DNA of 33,239 bases from Cyclobacteriaceae bacterium (lineage in GTDB: Bacteria > Bacteroidota > Bacteroidia > Cytophagales > Cyclobacteriaceae), in the NCBI GenBank assembly GCA_003565295.1, contig PXCO01000228.1, positions 1 through 33,239 on the forward strand, written 5' to 3'. The first letter of the stretch is position 1. Each line of letters opens with the position of its first letter. Shown piece after piece: positions 33,064 through 33,239 of the stretch. Position numbers and translations under genes: made by a program. The notes below the pieces were generated by a model. It made no database searches. It worked only from the letters and a program-made list of their open reading frames with translations, and had not been told where the DNA came from.

Positions 33064-33239
33064 TTATGACTTCTCGTTTTCACATTTCTCTTTACATGCT
33101 TCTGCATGTTTAAGATGGGTCCTTAAAGCTGGAAGTTTTTCAGAAGCATAAGCTCTGACTTTAGGATCCTCAGAATCCTCGGCTGCGTTTTCATATAAAT
33201 CAATCGCATCCTCATGCTGATTAACCATCCTCTTGCTGT
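33064..33239 (-). CDS. C-terminal end of a DUF4142-like protein, cut by the window edge
   Basis: The minus-strand frame ending in TAA at 33064 reads MVNQHEDAIDLYENAAEDSEDPKVRAYASEKLPALRTHLKHAEACKEKCENEKS. The pattern H-x2-A-x3-Y...ED...R.YA...LP.L..HL..A is that of the C-terminal helices of DUF4142 (ferritin-like, often exported) proteins. Only about 58 codons lie inside the window; the start is beyond 33239. Role in stress tolerance is suggested for some relatives but not established. Confidence 0.7.
   Translation of the reverse strand, partial: SKRMVNQHEDAIDLYENAAEDSEDPKVRAYASEKLPALRTHLKHAEACKEKCENEKS

Noticed and set aside
1-33239. Phage, integrase, transposase or toxin-antitoxin genes
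   Set aside because: No translated frame shows such motifs; gene content is that of glycan-use and housekeeping functions.

Overview
The window looks like chromosomal DNA of a Bacteroidota bacterium, most likely order Cytophagales and perhaps Cyclobacteriaceae. This rests on a SusC/SusD pair, two proteins with C-terminal domains of the type IX secretion (T9SS) class, several matches to the Bacteroidota promoter form (TTTG, 19 bases, TAnnTTTG), and many secreted glycan-active proteins. The family or genus guess is inference. I see no phage, insertion sequence, rRNA or CRISPR array.

Left part (1-11935). The window opens on a rubrerythrin gene that runs into the 3' end of an opposing ROK sugar kinase gene; neither has its 3' end, so this is a deletion/rearrangement or an assembly join. 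After a gene-free stretch with a strongly structured leader comes an exported alkaline phosphatase with a clear terminator. Then follows a same-strand series: purple acid phosphatase-like enzyme, sialidase-like Asp-box lipoprotein, ChbG-type deacetylase, second sialidase-like protein, an unrecognised two-domain secreted protein, HpcH/HpaI aldolase, and MurQ etherase. Together they suggest stripping of phosphate and modified or amino sugars from an external polymer and use of the products. The substrate cannot be read from the sequence.

Middle (12085-26287). A PL11 rhamnogalacturonan lyase is on the minus strand. Next come two head-on modules, each pairing a vanadium-haloperoxidase-fold enzyme with an FG-GAP/ASPIC-UnbV propeller protein. 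The plus-strand pair (14171-17313) looks membrane-anchored. The minus-strand pair (21426-17306) looks T9SS-exported. The gene order is swapped between them, both pairs overlap in translation, and the modules collide in an 8-base stop-to-stop overlap. The minus pair lies directly downstream of SusC-SusD, separated by a strong hairpin. I consider this the most interesting system in the window.

Right part (26615-33239). An oligogalacturonate lyase-like gene (PL22 type) diverges from susC. A small secreted protein faces it across three tandem 133-134 bp palindromic repeats. A palindrome of the form TGTATACGGTATACA sits before the small gene, and a related copy sits before susC, suggesting one regulon. 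A tRNA-like RNA gene with excellent promoter and terminator but no recognisable anticodon follows. After it come a decayed TIM-barrel gene, a GlxA-type AraC regulator, a tiny HMA-like protein, a GH43-type enzyme, a DUF1640-like membrane protein and the end of a DUF4142-like gene. PL11, PL22-like and GH43-type genes together point to pectin/rhamnogalacturonan use.
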